A DNA stretch of 64,000 nt from Palsa-1392 sp963819975 (GCA_963819975.1 CAWFYE010000004.1:186001-250000); one strand, 5' to 3'. Shown: positions 50,475 through 60,331, numbered from the stretch's first letter. Numbers and translations are program-made. Notes: generated by a model from the sequence alone, not told the origin.

Positions 50475-52022
50475 TTAGGCGGTGGCGCTGCCTTCGTCCG
50501 GTCCGCCGAAGCGAATCCCCTGGGCCAGCGGCAGCTCGGTCGAGTAGTTGATCGTGTTCGTCGTCCGCCGCATGTACATCTTCCAGGAATCGCTCCCGCT
50601 CTCGCGGCCGCCGCCGGTTTCTTTCTCGCCGCCAAAGGCGCCGCCGATTTCCGCGCCGCTCGTGCCGGTGTTGACGTTGGTGATCCCGCAATCGCTCCCG
50701 GCGGGACTGAGGAATTTTTCCGCCTCGCGCACGTCGTTGGTGAAAATCGCGGAGGTCAGACCCTGCGGCACGCCGTTGTTGATCGCGATCGCTTCGTCAA
50801 AATCGCGGTAGGTCAGGAGATAAAGGAGCGGCCCGAAGGTTTCGTCGTGCACGATCTTGTAATCCGGTTTCGCCTTTGCGAGGCAGGGCGTCATGTAGCA
50901 GCCGCCTGCATACTTGTCGCCGTCGAGCCGTTCGCCGCCGTGAAGGACTTCGCCGCCTTCGGCCTTCAGTTTCTTGATCGCCTCGAGGACGGTGTCGACC
51001 GCCTGGCGATCGATCAGCGGACCCATCAGCGTTTTTTCGTCGAGCGGATTTCCGATCTGGACCGATTTGTAGGCGGCCAGGAGTTTCTCGCGCAATTTGT
51101 CGGCAATCGACTCGTGCGCGATGACGCGCCGGGTGGAAGTGCAACGCTGGCCCGCTGTGCCGACGGCGCCAAAGAAAATGGATTGCGCTGCCATTTCGAG
51201 ATCGGCGCTCGGGCAAACGATAAGGGCATTATTGCCGCCCAGCTCCAGGATGCTCCGTCCGAGCCGGCCGTGGACCGATTTCGCAACCGCGATTCCCATC
51301 GCCGTCGAGCCGGTGGCCGAGACGAGCGGAATGCGCCGATCCGCCGCGAGCGGTTCGCCGACCGCTTTGCGATCGCCGATGAGGAGGGTAAAAATCGCCG
51401 GATCAGCGCCGGTGGCTCGACAAACGCGCTCCGCGATTTTGATCACGGCGATGGCGGTGAGCGGAGTTTTCTCCGAAGGCTTCCAGACCGTGGCGTCGCC
51501 GCAAACCGCCGCCAGTGCCGCGTTCCACGACCAGACCGCGACCGGGAAATTAAAAGCGGAAATCACCCCGACGACACCGAGCGGATGCCACTGTTCCATC
51601 AGGCGATGGTTTGGACGTTCCGATTGAATCGTCAGGCCATAAAGCATGCGCGATTGCCCGACGGCGAAATCGCAAATGTCGATCATTTCCTGTACTTCGC
51701 CTTTGCCTTCCGCGAAAATTTTACCCGACTCGAGCGAGACGAGTTTGCCGAGATCTTCTTTCTGTTCACGTAGGGCGTTGCCGAGCTGCCTGACGGTTTC
51801 GCCACGAACCGGACCGGGCGTGACGCGCCACTTCTCGAACGCCGCGAGCGCGCGGCTCATCACCTTGTCGTAGTCCTCCGCCGAGGCGGTGCGGAATTTG
51901 CCTAACAACTTGCCGTCGACCGGCGAAATCTTTTCGTGGACGGGGCCGCTGCCGTGCCACTCACCAGAGAAGGCGCCATCCGCGGTGCCGGAAATTCCCA
52001 GCTTTTCGAGGAGATCGTTCAT
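50475..52022 (-). CDS. ALDH7-type alpha-aminoadipic semialdehyde dehydrogenase
   Basis: 515 residues. LGVVGVISAFNFPVAVWSWN, ILELGGNNALIV (catalytic Glu region), GTAGQRCTSTRRV (catalytic Cys) and the antiquitin-like ending GGEKETGGGRESGSDSWK then NTINYSTELPLAQGI identify the ALDH7A1/AmaB class, which oxidises 2-aminoadipate 6-semialdehyde to 2-aminoadipate with NAD. I start it at the ATG 2 bp after the lat stop instead of the overlapping ATG 24 bp upstream. Its final GCC-TAA-CGA coincides with the TCGTTAGGC motif. Confidence 0.92.
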   Translation of the reverse strand: MNDLLEKLGISGTADGAFSGEWHGSGPVHEKISPVDGKLLGKFRTASAEDYDKVMSRALAAFEKWRVTPGPVRGETVRQLGNALREQKEDLGKLVSLESGKIFAEGKGEVQEMIDICDFAVGQSRMLYGLTIQSERPNHRLMEQWHPLGVVGVISAFNFPVAVWSWNAALAAVCGDATVWKPSEKTPLTAIAVIKIAERVCRATGADPAIFTLLIGDRKAVGEPLAADRRIPLVSATGSTAMGIAVAKSVHGRLGRSILELGGNNALIVCPSADLEMAAQSIFFGAVGTAGQRCTSTRRVIAHESIADKLREKLLAAYKSVQIGNPLDEKTLMGPLIDRQAVDTVLEAIKKLKAEGGEVLHGGERLDGDKYAGGCYMTPCLAKAKPDYKIVHDETFGPLLYLLTYRDFDEAIAINNGVPQGLTSAIFTNDVREAEKFLSPAGSDCGITNVNTGTSGAEIGGAFGGEKETGGGRESGSDSWKMYMRRTTNTINYSTELPLAQGIRFGGPDEGSATA

Positions 52023-52024
52023 GG

Positions 52025-53422
52025 CTATTTCCCCGTCCGCTGGCATTGCTGCCGGAGAAGCTCGATCGCTTCGTCGACCAACTCCTTCGTGATGTCGAGC
52101 GCGGGCCGGAATCGGATCGCTTTCTCACCAGATTTCAAGGCGAGGACGCCCCCATCAAAGAGATCTTTCCAGAACTTGTCCCGCGTCGCCGGATCGGGCA
52201 GATCGAAGGCCAGGAACAAACCGCGTCCGCGGACCGCAGTGATGATCGGGTTTTCCTTTTGCAACTCGAGCAACCGATTGAGGAAATATTCACCGACGAC
52301 GGCGGCGTTCTCGACCAGGTTTTCCTCCTCGATGATCTGGAGAAAATGGGTCGAGCGCACCATGTCGGTGAAGTTGCCTCCCCAGGTGGAATTGATCCGA
52401 CTTGGAAGACGAAAAACGTTGTCCTTCACTTCATCGAGGCGCGGGCCGCCCATGATGCCGCAGACCTGCGCTTTTTTGCCGAAGGCCATCAGGTCGGGCA
52501 GGACGCCGAAATGCTCGCAGCACCAGTTGCGGCCGGTCGCGCCCATCCCGCACTGCACTTCGTCGAAAATCAGCAGCATCTCGTTCTCGTCGCAAATTCG
52601 GCGCAGGGTCTGGAGCCATTCGCCGCGGAAATGATTGTCGCCGCCCTCACCCTGGATCGGCTCGATGATGATAGCGGCGATATCGACGCCTTTTTCCCTG
52701 ACTAACTGCATGATCTCGGCTTCGGACTTCCTTTCTCGCTCGATCACGTCGGCATAACGCTTGTCCTTATCCTCGATCGAAAAGTCGATGAAGGGCGTCG
52801 AAACGCGCGGCCAGTCGAACTTCGCGAACAGGTCCACCTTGACCGGATCGGTATTGGTCAGACTCATGGTGTAGCCGCTCCGGCCGTGGAAGGCGTGGCG
52901 GAAATGCAGGATCTCAGTCCCGCGTTCGCCGAGGCCGGCAGCCATGTTTTTGCGCACCTTCCAATCCATCGCGGCCTTGAGCGTGTTCTCGACCGCGAGC
53001 GCGCCGCCCTCGATCACGAGCATGCGCTCGAGCGGCGGCATGCCGACGACCCGCCAGTAGGTCTCGATGAAGCGAGCGTAGCCTTCCGAGTAAACATCGG
53101 AGTTGGCAATCTTGATCTTAGCCGCACGGAGCAGGTCGGCTTTCACCTCCGGCTTGTCGAAGTGCGGATGATTAAAGCCGACCGGATTGGAGCCGAAGAA
53201 GCCGTAGAGATCGATCAGGGTCCGGTCGTGCGCGGCGTCGACCAGGTAGGAGCCGTGGCTTTTATCGAGGTCGATGACGATCCGGAATCCATCGAGCAAG
53301 ACATGCTCCGCTATCTGGCGGAGAATTGGCGATTTTGGTTCGGATTCGGTTGTCTTGCTTCCACTGACGCGACCGCTGGAAGGAGTGCGGGTCGCCTCGG
53401 TGAGCATGGATGGCATACTCAT
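52025..53422 (-). CDS. lat: L-lysine 6-transaminase
   Basis: 465 residues. The LAT signature is clear: LIDLYGFFGSNPVGFNHPHF, VIEGGALAVENTLKAAMDWK, IIIEPIQGEGGDNHF, LLIFDEVQCGMGATG (Asp to PLP), and DLMAFGKKAQVCGI (PLP Lys). LAT moves the epsilon-amino group of lysine to 2-oxoglutarate and gives 2-aminoadipate 6-semialdehyde. The next gene, 2 bp downstream, encodes the dehydrogenase for that product. Beta-lysine is a possible alternative substrate (inference). Confidence 0.93.
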   Translation of the reverse strand: MSMPSMLTEATRTPSSGRVSGSKTTESEPKSPILRQIAEHVLLDGFRIVIDLDKSHGSYLVDAAHDRTLIDLYGFFGSNPVGFNHPHFDKPEVKADLLRAAKIKIANSDVYSEGYARFIETYWRVVGMPPLERMLVIEGGALAVENTLKAAMDWKVRKNMAAGLGERGTEILHFRHAFHGRSGYTMSLTNTDPVKVDLFAKFDWPRVSTPFIDFSIEDKDKRYADVIERERKSEAEIMQLVREKGVDIAAIIIEPIQGEGGDNHFRGEWLQTLRRICDENEMLLIFDEVQCGMGATGRNWCCEHFGVLPDLMAFGKKAQVCGIMGGPRLDEVKDNVFRLPSRINSTWGGNFTDMVRSTHFLQIIEEENLVENAAVVGEYFLNRLLELQKENPIITAVRGRGLFLAFDLPDPATRDKFWKDLFDGGVLALKSGEKAIRFRPALDITKELVDEAIELLRQQCQRTGK

Positions 53423-53502
53423 CCGCTGATGGTAGTCGGCGGGTTGATGTTGGTCAACCGGAGCGACGGTTAGGCAGGGAGCCCGCCTGACATTTTCCGG
53501 AC

Positions 53503-55434
53503 TTAGACAATGCCCTTGCGCAGGTCGGCGTGTTTCCCCGCCATCAGCTCCTGCGTCAGGTCGTAACCCGCACGATCAGCGTTCTGCGAGGTGCCGGCAA
53601 AATGATGATCGATCCGCATCCTGGCGGAACGACAGAAATAAGTCGCAACGGAAAGAACCTCATCCACCGGTTCGCCGCTCTCGATCTTGTACTGAGCAAA
53701 GGCGCAGGTCGCGCTCATGGCGAAGAGTTCGGTCGCGATCCCGACAAAACGTGAGAGCAACAACTGCTCGCGATCGAGCTTGGGACCGAAACGCGTCATG
53801 GCGTGGAATAATCCGCGCGCCAGCCGCTTGCTCGCGCCCGCGGCATAACGAACGTGCGGCCGCAGGTCGGCGTGCAACTTATCGAGGTCGCCAGCGCTTC
53901 CGCCGGTCCACTGTTTCGGATACCAGCTCGCGTAAAACTTGCCCGAAGTGAAAACGGCCTTGGCCCGCTCCGAGGTTGGAAGCTGGGTGTTGAAGATCGC
54001 CCCGCCGACTTTGAGATGCGGATCGAGTGCTTCACGCGCGATGAAGAGGCGCATGATTTCGCTCGAGCCTTCAAAGATCATGTTGATCCGGCAATCGCGC
54101 AGGAAGCGCTCTACCGGGATGCCTTCTTCGCCGCGGCCTTCAAGTGATTCCGCGGTTTCGTAACCGCGTCCGCCGCGCACCTGCATCGCTTCGTCGGCGA
54201 TCCGCCAGGTCGCTTCCGTCGCCCACATCTTGCACATCGCGGTCTCAATCCGCAGATCGCCTGCCTTGCGATCGACCATGGCGCTGGTCAAAAACGTGAT
54301 CGCTTCCATCGCGAAAACATTGCCTGCCATCTCCGCAACCTTGCCCGCGATGGCGTAATGCTGGCCGATCGGCACACCCCACTGCACGCGTTCGCTGGCC
54401 CATTTTCGGCAGATCTCGAGCAAGCGCTTGGATAAACCGACGCAGGCGGCCGGGATTGTCAGGCGGCCGGTGTTCAATGTCGTGAGGGCGACTTTCAAGC
54501 CCTGGCCTTCCTTAGCGATCATGTTCTCGCGCGGGACGCGGACGTTGGTGAACTTGACGATCCCGTTGTAGAGCGCGCGCAGCCCCATGAAGTGGCAGCG
54601 ATACGTGATCTCGAGCCCGGGAGTATCGACATCGACGATGAAGGCCGTGATCTGCTTGCGCTCCCGGCCCTTGACCATCTTCGGCGGCGTCTTCGCCATT
54701 ACGACGAGGACGCCGGCTTTGATCAGGTTGGTGCACCAAAGTTTCTCGCCGTTGAGGATGAAGGCCGAACCGTCCTCGGTCACATCCGCCCGCAGGCTCA
54801 TGTTGGCCGGGTCGGAGCCGGCGTCTGTTTCCGTCAGGGCAAAAGCGGAGATTTCCTTCCGCGCAACGCGCGGCAGATATTTCTTCTTTTGTTCTTCCGT
54901 TCCGAAGATGAGCACCGGTTGCGGCACACCGATGGATTGATGGGCGGAAACGAGTGCGGTCAGGTTCGCGTCCCAACTGCCGAGCAACATCGCAGCGCGG
55001 CCGTAATTCACCTGCGATAGGCCGAGTCCGCCGTATTCGGTCGGGATTTTGACCCCAAAAGCGCCCATCGCGAAAAGGTCGTCGATGTTCTTCTGCGGGA
55101 TCTCTCCAGTGCGATCAATTTCATCCGCGTCGACGTTAGCCTCGAGATATTCGCGCAACTCCTTCAGAAACGGATCGCCCTTGGCCCGGTCCTCGGCGCT
55201 CTGCCCCGGATAGGGAAAAATGCGGTCAAAATCGTAGCGGCCAATGAAGAGGTTGCTGGCGAAACTGCCGCGCTCATCGAGCGGATCGCGCGAACTTTCG
55301 GCGAGGTCGAGGGCGGCGGCTTTGCCGGCCGACATCTTAGAAGTGTCGATGACGGACTGCGCTTCCGCTTTGCCGGGCTTGGCGCTGGTTTCTTCAGCGA
55401 CCTGTTTCTCAGGCACTTCGAGCGGTGTCTTCAT
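53503..55434 (-). CDS. acyl-CoA dehydrogenase with C-terminal extension (VLCAD/ACAD9-like length)
   Basis: 643 residues. FAD-binding and substrate motifs: FALTETDAGSDPANMSLRAD, WCTNLIKAGVLVVMAKTPP, and AMQVRGGRGYETAESLEGRG. The catalytic Glu is in NMIFEGSSEIMRLFIAREAL. The N-terminus has an extra 60 residues and the C-terminus a helical extension of about 150 residues, as in very-long-chain enzymes. It overlaps the FadJ-type gene by 26 bp and forms a beta-oxidation pair with it. Confidence 0.9.
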   Translation of the reverse strand: MKTPLEVPEKQVAEETSAKPGKAEAQSVIDTSKMSAGKAAALDLAESSRDPLDERGSFASNLFIGRYDFDRIFPYPGQSAEDRAKGDPFLKELREYLEANVDADEIDRTGEIPQKNIDDLFAMGAFGVKIPTEYGGLGLSQVNYGRAAMLLGSWDANLTALVSAHQSIGVPQPVLIFGTEEQKKKYLPRVARKEISAFALTETDAGSDPANMSLRADVTEDGSAFILNGEKLWCTNLIKAGVLVVMAKTPPKMVKGRERKQITAFIVDVDTPGLEITYRCHFMGLRALYNGIVKFTNVRVPRENMIAKEGQGLKVALTTLNTGRLTIPAACVGLSKRLLEICRKWASERVQWGVPIGQHYAIAGKVAEMAGNVFAMEAITFLTSAMVDRKAGDLRIETAMCKMWATEATWRIADEAMQVRGGRGYETAESLEGRGEEGIPVERFLRDCRINMIFEGSSEIMRLFIAREALDPHLKVGGAIFNTQLPTSERAKAVFTSGKFYASWYPKQWTGGSAGDLDKLHADLRPHVRYAAGASKRLARGLFHAMTRFGPKLDREQLLLSRFVGIATELFAMSATCAFAQYKIESGEPVDEVLSVATYFCRSARMRIDHHFAGTSQNADRAGYDLTQELMAGKHADLRKGIV

Positions 55435-57493
55435 AAAATTTAGTTCCCTTTTCCGCGTGTCGCCGGAGCAAAGCGCAGGGCTGGAATTTGCCTCCGTGCC
55501 GTTCGCCGGCCTTGACCATTTCCGCGGCGCCGAAATGATCGGCGAAGCGAAGCGGACCTCCGCGCAAAGGCGCGAAACCGGTGCCGAGGATCATCCCGTA
55601 ATCGGCGTCCTCAGGCTCGGCCACGACCTTTTCTTCGAGGCAGCGAGCGGCTTCGTTTACCATCAGGTAAACGAGCCTAAGCGCAAGATCCTGCGCGTTC
55701 ATTTGCGGAGGATTTGCGGAGTTCCGCCAAGGCTCGATCGCGTCGTTAGGCGACTGTTGTTTCCCTTCGTATTTGTAAAAACCGCTTCCGGTTTTGCGCC
55801 CTAGCATTTTCGCCTCCTGCATCTTCGTCAGGATGGCCGGCGGGCGGGCGCGTTCGCCGAACGCTTTTTCGAGAGTGGCGGCGATATCGACCGTGATGTC
55901 GACCCCGATCTCGTCGATCAGGCGGAGCGGGCCCATCGGCATCCCCCACTCCACCAAGGCGTCGTCGATTTTTTTCGCGTCCACACCCTGCTCGAAGAGC
56001 TCGGCCGCATCAAGTAGGTAGGGAAACAACACACGATTGACGAGAAAACCGGGGCTGTCCCTCACGACCACCGGAACTTTGCCGATCTGGCGGGCAAAGA
56101 AGAGTGCACGCGCTTTCGTTTCGTCCGAAGTCTGTTTGCCGATCACGACTTCGATCAGTTTCATCCGGCTGACCGGGTTGAAAAAATGGAGTCCGATGAC
56201 GCGGCCCGGATGCATGGTCTGCGCGGCGAGATCGCTGATCGAAAGCGCGGAGGTGTTCGTCGCGAGAATGTCGGTGTCGTCGATTTTCGTGTCGAGGTCG
56301 TGGAAGATGGCTCGTTTGACTTCGAGCTTCTCGGAGGCGGCCTCGATCACGATCTGCACTTCACGCATCGGACCGGGATTGGAGGAGGCGACAACGCGCG
56401 AGCGGCCTTCCTTCGCTTTCTCCTCGCTCATGAGGCCACGCTTAACCGCTTGGCCGTAGGTTTTCTCGATGGTACCCAGGCCGCGATCGAGCTGCTCGGC
56501 GTTGACGTCGCGCAAGATGACGGAAATCCCACGCGAGCTAAGCCATTGCGCGATCCCCGAGCCCATCACACCCGCGCCGATGACCGCGGCGTGAACGACT
56601 TTTTCGCCAGGTGCAGTTTTCGACGGGCTCTTCTTATACTTGTCGGCGAGAAAGAAATTGCGAATCAGGTTGCGGGTCGATTCCGTTTCACCCAGCTCCA
56701 CGATCGCGTCGAGCTCGCGGGCGAGCGAGTCGTCAATCGAACTCGTTAGGCTATGAGCAATGATCTTGGCCGCGCGACCGGGCGCAGGATTTTGCGAACG
56801 AGGCGCTTCGATTGGTTTGGAAGCGACGGGTGCGGCGGACGCCGTGCGCTTGCCACTATTCAATTTGGCGCGTGCGGCTTCGAGCAATTTGTCCTGCGCC
56901 ACAACTACGTCGACGAGCCCGAGCTTGAGCGCTTCCGGCGCCGGATAAAGTTTGCCCTTCAAAATCACTTCGGCGGCTTTCTCCGGACCGATGAGCCGCG
57001 GCAGACGCGTCGCACCGCCCCAAGCGGGCACGAGACCGAGAGTCGTTTCCGGAAGACCGATGCGCGTCGCGGGCGCATCGGAAGCGACGCGATAGTCGCA
57101 AGCGAGCGTGATCTCATATCCACCGCCCGCGCAGGCACCGTGAATCGCGGCCACCGTCGGAATCCTGAGCGCGGCGAACCGGCTAAAAATGCGCTGACCC
57201 TCCGCTATGAAAGCGCGCATCCGGCCCGTTTGCGCCTGGCGCAGGAGCGTTTGCAGGTCTGCGCCAGCGATGAAGATCGACTTCTTTGCCGAGGTCAGGA
57301 TGACACCTTTGAGCCCCGACTCTTTCTCGATGACATCGATCTGTTCGCTCAGGTCGCGCAAAGCGGTCGCGTCGAAAATGTTCGCGCCGGATTCCGGTCG
57401 ATCGAAGGTCAGCACGCAAAATCCGTCATCATCAATATCGCGCCGGATCGTAGGCGCCGCAGGAGAAGCAGTCATCCAATCTAGTTTGGCCAC
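55409..57493 (-). CDS. fadJ: bifunctional enoyl-CoA hydratase/3-hydroxyacyl-CoA dehydrogenase (FadJ/FadB alpha)
   Basis: 694 residues. Hydratase half: AAIHGACAGGGYEITLACDY and GLPETTLGLVPAWGGATRLP with the catalytic Glu residues. Dehydrogenase half: AAVIGAGVMGSGIAQWLSSR (NAD), GRVIGLHFFNPVSRMKLIEV (His) and PGFLVNRVLFPYLLDAAEL. A C-terminal helical domain completes the FadB/FadJ architecture. No beta-subunit thiolase is adjacent; the thiolases at 19.5 and 31 kb could serve. It is first in the minus-strand series ending at the aminotransferase gene. Confidence 0.92.
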   Translation of the reverse strand: MAKLDWMTASPAAPTIRRDIDDDGFCVLTFDRPESGANIFDATALRDLSEQIDVIEKESGLKGVILTSAKKSIFIAGADLQTLLRQAQTGRMRAFIAEGQRIFSRFAALRIPTVAAIHGACAGGGYEITLACDYRVASDAPATRIGLPETTLGLVPAWGGATRLPRLIGPEKAAEVILKGKLYPAPEALKLGLVDVVVAQDKLLEAARAKLNSGKRTASAAPVASKPIEAPRSQNPAPGRAAKIIAHSLTSSIDDSLARELDAIVELGETESTRNLIRNFFLADKYKKSPSKTAPGEKVVHAAVIGAGVMGSGIAQWLSSRGISVILRDVNAEQLDRGLGTIEKTYGQAVKRGLMSEEKAKEGRSRVVASSNPGPMREVQIVIEAASEKLEVKRAIFHDLDTKIDDTDILATNTSALSISDLAAQTMHPGRVIGLHFFNPVSRMKLIEVVIGKQTSDETKARALFFARQIGKVPVVVRDSPGFLVNRVLFPYLLDAAELFEQGVDAKKIDDALVEWGMPMGPLRLIDEIGVDITVDIAATLEKAFGERARPPAILTKMQEAKMLGRKTGSGFYKYEGKQQSPNDAIEPWRNSANPPQMNAQDLALRLVYLMVNEAARCLEEKVVAEPEDADYGMILGTGFAPLRGGPLRFADHFGAAEMVKAGERHGGKFQPCALLRRHAEKGTKFYEDTARSA

Positions 57494-57613
57494 TTTCGAG
57501 AAAAATCCAAGTGCTCTAGCCGGGATCGGTAATCCTGGACCGGCCGGCAGCGGCCGGGATCAGCGATCCAGGCGACAACGATTGCGCAGTGCGAGGGCCG
57601 GTGTTACAACCTC

Positions 57614-59032
57614 GTGGCCTCAGTCGGGGCGGCCCTTCGCGCACTTATGGTCGGCAAGATTCTCCTACCCGAAATTCAAGGCATGATCGCGGCGCGGAGC
57701 TTCACCGCGCTGCGGGAGCTGTTTTCCGAGATGCCGCCAGCGGATGTGGCGGAGATCATTCTCGATCTGCCAGAGGACGAGCAGGTCATCATTTTTCGCA
57801 TCCTGCCGCACGCACTGGCGGCCGACGTTTTCGAGTATCTCGATGTCGACGTCGAAGCGCAGCAAAAGCTCCTGCGCGGCATGGCACACGAGCAGGTCGT
57901 CTCGATCCTGAACGAGATGTCGCCGGACGATCGCACGGCGCTGCTCGAGGAACTGCCGAGTGCGGCGGCGCGCCAGCTCATTCGCCTCCTCACGCCGGAC
58001 GAACGCCGAATCGCCCAGGCGCTGCTCGGTTATCCTGAGGACAGCGTCGGGCGTTTGATGACGCCGGACCTGATCTCGGTCGACGCCAGTTGGACAGTCG
58101 GCGAAGTGCTCGCATATATCCGTGAGCACGGTCAGGACTCGGAGACGCTCAACGTGATCTACGTGGTCGACGACCGTGGGAAACTGGTCGACGACATCCG
58201 GATTCGCGAGTTCCTGCTCCGGCCGCTCGACGCAAAAGTGAGCGATTTGATAGATGAAAATTTCATCGCGCTGAACGTGACCGATTCGCAGGAGGATGCA
58301 GTCAACGTCTTCCGTAAATACGACCGGAGTGCGCTGCCGGTGGTCGATTCCACCGGAGTGCTCGTCGGGTTGGTAACGATCGACGACATGCTCGATGTCG
58401 CCGAAGAAGAAGCGACCGAGGACATCCAGAAATTTGGCGGCATGGAGGCGATGGAGGAGCCGTACATGCGCATCCCGCTTTGGCGGATGGTGCGGAAGCG
58501 CGCGGTCTGGCTGGTCGTGTTGTTCCTCGGCGAAATGCTGACCGCCTCGGCGATGGGTTATTACGAAGGGGCGATCGCGAAGGCGGTCGTGCTCGCGCTT
58601 TTCTTGCCGATGATCATTTCGAGCGGCGGCAACTCGGGCTCGCAAGCCTCGATGTTGATCATCCGTGCGATGGCGCTCGGTGAAGTCACGCTGGCGGACT
58701 GGTGGCGAGTGATGCGAAAGGAAATCCTCGCCGGATTAATGCTTGGATGCGTGCTGGGATCGATCGGGTTTCTGCGGGTCGCGGTCTGGGCGCAGTTCTC
58801 AAACGTATACGGGCCGCACTACATGCTGATCGCGTTCACGGTCGGCTTGGCACTGATCGGCGTGGTGCTCTGGGGGTCGCTCTCCGGTTCGATGCTTCCT
58901 TTTGTTTTGCGCCGGTTGGGAGCGGACCCGGCGACCTCGTCGGCGCCCTTCGTGGCAACGCTGGTCGATGTCACGGGGCTGATTATTTATTTCAGTATCG
59001 CGCTGCTAATTCTGCGCGGCGCGATGCTGTAG
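57614..59032 (+). CDS. mgtE: MgtE-type magnesium transporter
   Basis: 472 residues from GTG 57614; an ATG at 57647 (MVGKILLPEIQG) is as likely. N-domain (ELFSEMPPADVAEIILDLPE), two CBS domains (VGRLMTPDLISVDASWTVGE, VSDLIDENFIALNVTDSQED, SALPVVDSTGVLVGLVTIDD) and five membrane helices with MIISSGGNSGSQASMLIIRA and TSSAPFVATLVDVTGLIIYF, the ion pore motifs. The complete CBS pair suggests gating by Mg2+. Confidence 0.95.
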   Translation: MASVGAALRALMVGKILLPEIQGMIAARSFTALRELFSEMPPADVAEIILDLPEDEQVIIFRILPHALAADVFEYLDVDVEAQQKLLRGMAHEQVVSILNEMSPDDRTALLEELPSAAARQLIRLLTPDERRIAQALLGYPEDSVGRLMTPDLISVDASWTVGEVLAYIREHGQDSETLNVIYVVDDRGKLVDDIRIREFLLRPLDAKVSDLIDENFIALNVTDSQEDAVNVFRKYDRSALPVVDSTGVLVGLVTIDDMLDVAEEEATEDIQKFGGMEAMEEPYMRIPLWRMVRKRAVWLVVLFLGEMLTASAMGYYEGAIAKAVVLALFLPMIISSGGNSGSQASMLIIRAMALGEVTLADWWRVMRKEILAGLMLGCVLGSIGFLRVAVWAQFSNVYGPHYMLIAFTVGLALIGVVLWGSLSGSMLPFVLRRLGADPATSSAPFVATLVDVTGLIIYFSIALLILRGAML

Positions 59033-59054
59033 CTCCGAGGAGCGCGTCGTTTCG

Positions 59055-60107
59055 TTAGGCGAAAACCGCCGCCTCGATTTCGACCCACGCCTGAGCCGCG
59101 CGCGAATCGGCCACCGCCTGCACCACGCGCATGTAGCGCACGCCATCCTCGAAATCGGGGTGCGGATTGATCCGCCCGCGCGATTTCACGGCCGCAATGA
59201 AATCATCTTCAACGTGCCAGTTGGTCTCGAGGTCAGAGGTTAGCTCTACGACGTGCAAGGCCCGGTCGCCGATTTGTCCGGTGTGCACTACGTCCGCGCC
59301 GAAATCATAAGTCAGCGTGCCAAGATCGCCGTAGACCTCCAACCGATCAGACGGTGCATGGGCGTCGACGCCGCTGAATTCGAGGACACCTTCCATACCA
59401 TCGGCGAAAGTGCAGAGAACGGTCAGCATGTCCGGAATCAAAACTTCGTAACCCTGGCGCATCGGTTGCAAAATCTGCCCGCGAGCGAAGACGCCGGTAA
59501 TTTCGCCAAACCAATGCTGCAGGACCTCAATATAAACCCCGAGGGTGAGCACATTGAGGCCGCTCATCTCGACTCGCTGCCTCCAGTGCGCGGGCGCGTC
59601 GGGATCGAGAAAAATACTGTCCAGGCTCTGTAAACGCAGATGATGCGGCCGACCGAGGACGCCATCCGCGAGCAGCTTTTGCACAAGGAGATCGCCCCGC
59701 ATTCCATGAGGAGGCGGGCAAAGCATCGTGACCAGTTCGGGGTAACGGTGGGACGCGGCCAGCATTTCCTCGGCCTCCGTCAGGTCCATCGCCATCCGCG
59801 CCTGACAAAAGACATGTTTACCGGCTTCTAGCGCCGAGAGCGTGATGGCGGAGTGCATGTAGGGCGGCGTGCCGATCCAGATGATATCGAGCTCGGGCAT
59901 GCCGAGCAGTTCCGCCCAGTTCTGCATCGGAGTGGCGTGGGGCGCGTATTCCCGGCAGAACTTATCCGCGCTCTCGTAAGTCGAATTGCTGACCGCGACC
60001 ACCTCGACCTCGGGATGGCGTTGTAAGGCAGGGAGATGGCGGCGGCGCACGATCTCTCCCGCCCCGATGATTCCGACCCGCAACTTGTGATTGTGTTTAT
60101 GATTCAT
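59055..60107 (-). CDS. Gfo/Idh/MocA-family oxidoreductase
   Basis: 350 residues. Rossmann start LRVGIIGAGEIVRRRHLPAL and VVAVSNSTYESADKF. The usual EKP (Glu-Lys-Pro) segment is replaced: AGKHVFCQARMAMDLTEAEE has CQARM where most members have CEKPL, so the catalytic Lys is changed to Ala. Enzyme activity may be altered. The remaining C-terminal sheet (GVDAHAPSDRLEVYGDLGTL) is normal. Substrate unknown. Its stop codon is embedded in a TCGTTAGGC motif. Confidence 0.85.
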   Translation of the reverse strand: MNHKHNHKLRVGIIGAGEIVRRRHLPALQRHPEVEVVAVSNSTYESADKFCREYAPHATPMQNWAELLGMPELDIIWIGTPPYMHSAITLSALEAGKHVFCQARMAMDLTEAEEMLAASHRYPELVTMLCPPPHGMRGDLLVQKLLADGVLGRPHHLRLQSLDSIFLDPDAPAHWRQRVEMSGLNVLTLGVYIEVLQHWFGEITGVFARGQILQPMRQGYEVLIPDMLTVLCTFADGMEGVLEFSGVDAHAPSDRLEVYGDLGTLTYDFGADVVHTGQIGDRALHVVELTSDLETNWHVEDDFIAAVKSRGRINPHPDFEDGVRYMRVVQAVADSRAAQAWVEIEAAVFA

Positions 60108-60331
60108 TGGGATGCGGCTTCATTTAGTCCCGGTGGAACGCCATTTGACCACGGTTTAGGACTGCTGTTCAACAACCAAAAGCAGGCCCGAGCGAAGTCC
60201 GAGCATTTTGCAACGCGTTCGTCATGTTCTTGTAACAGAGCGGCGAGGCCTGCTCGCGGAGTCTTTAGGCGAAGGAATCGCTTGACCATTCCGGCGACCG
60301 ACGGCAGCTTACGCCCCTTCAAGCCCGGCTT

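Noticed and set aside
60104..60322. 72-codon minus-strand frame overlapping the start of the Gfo/Idh/MocA gene by ATGA
   Set aside because: The overlap looks operon-like, but the sequence has no family character and no ribosome-binding site that I can see. Not supported enough.
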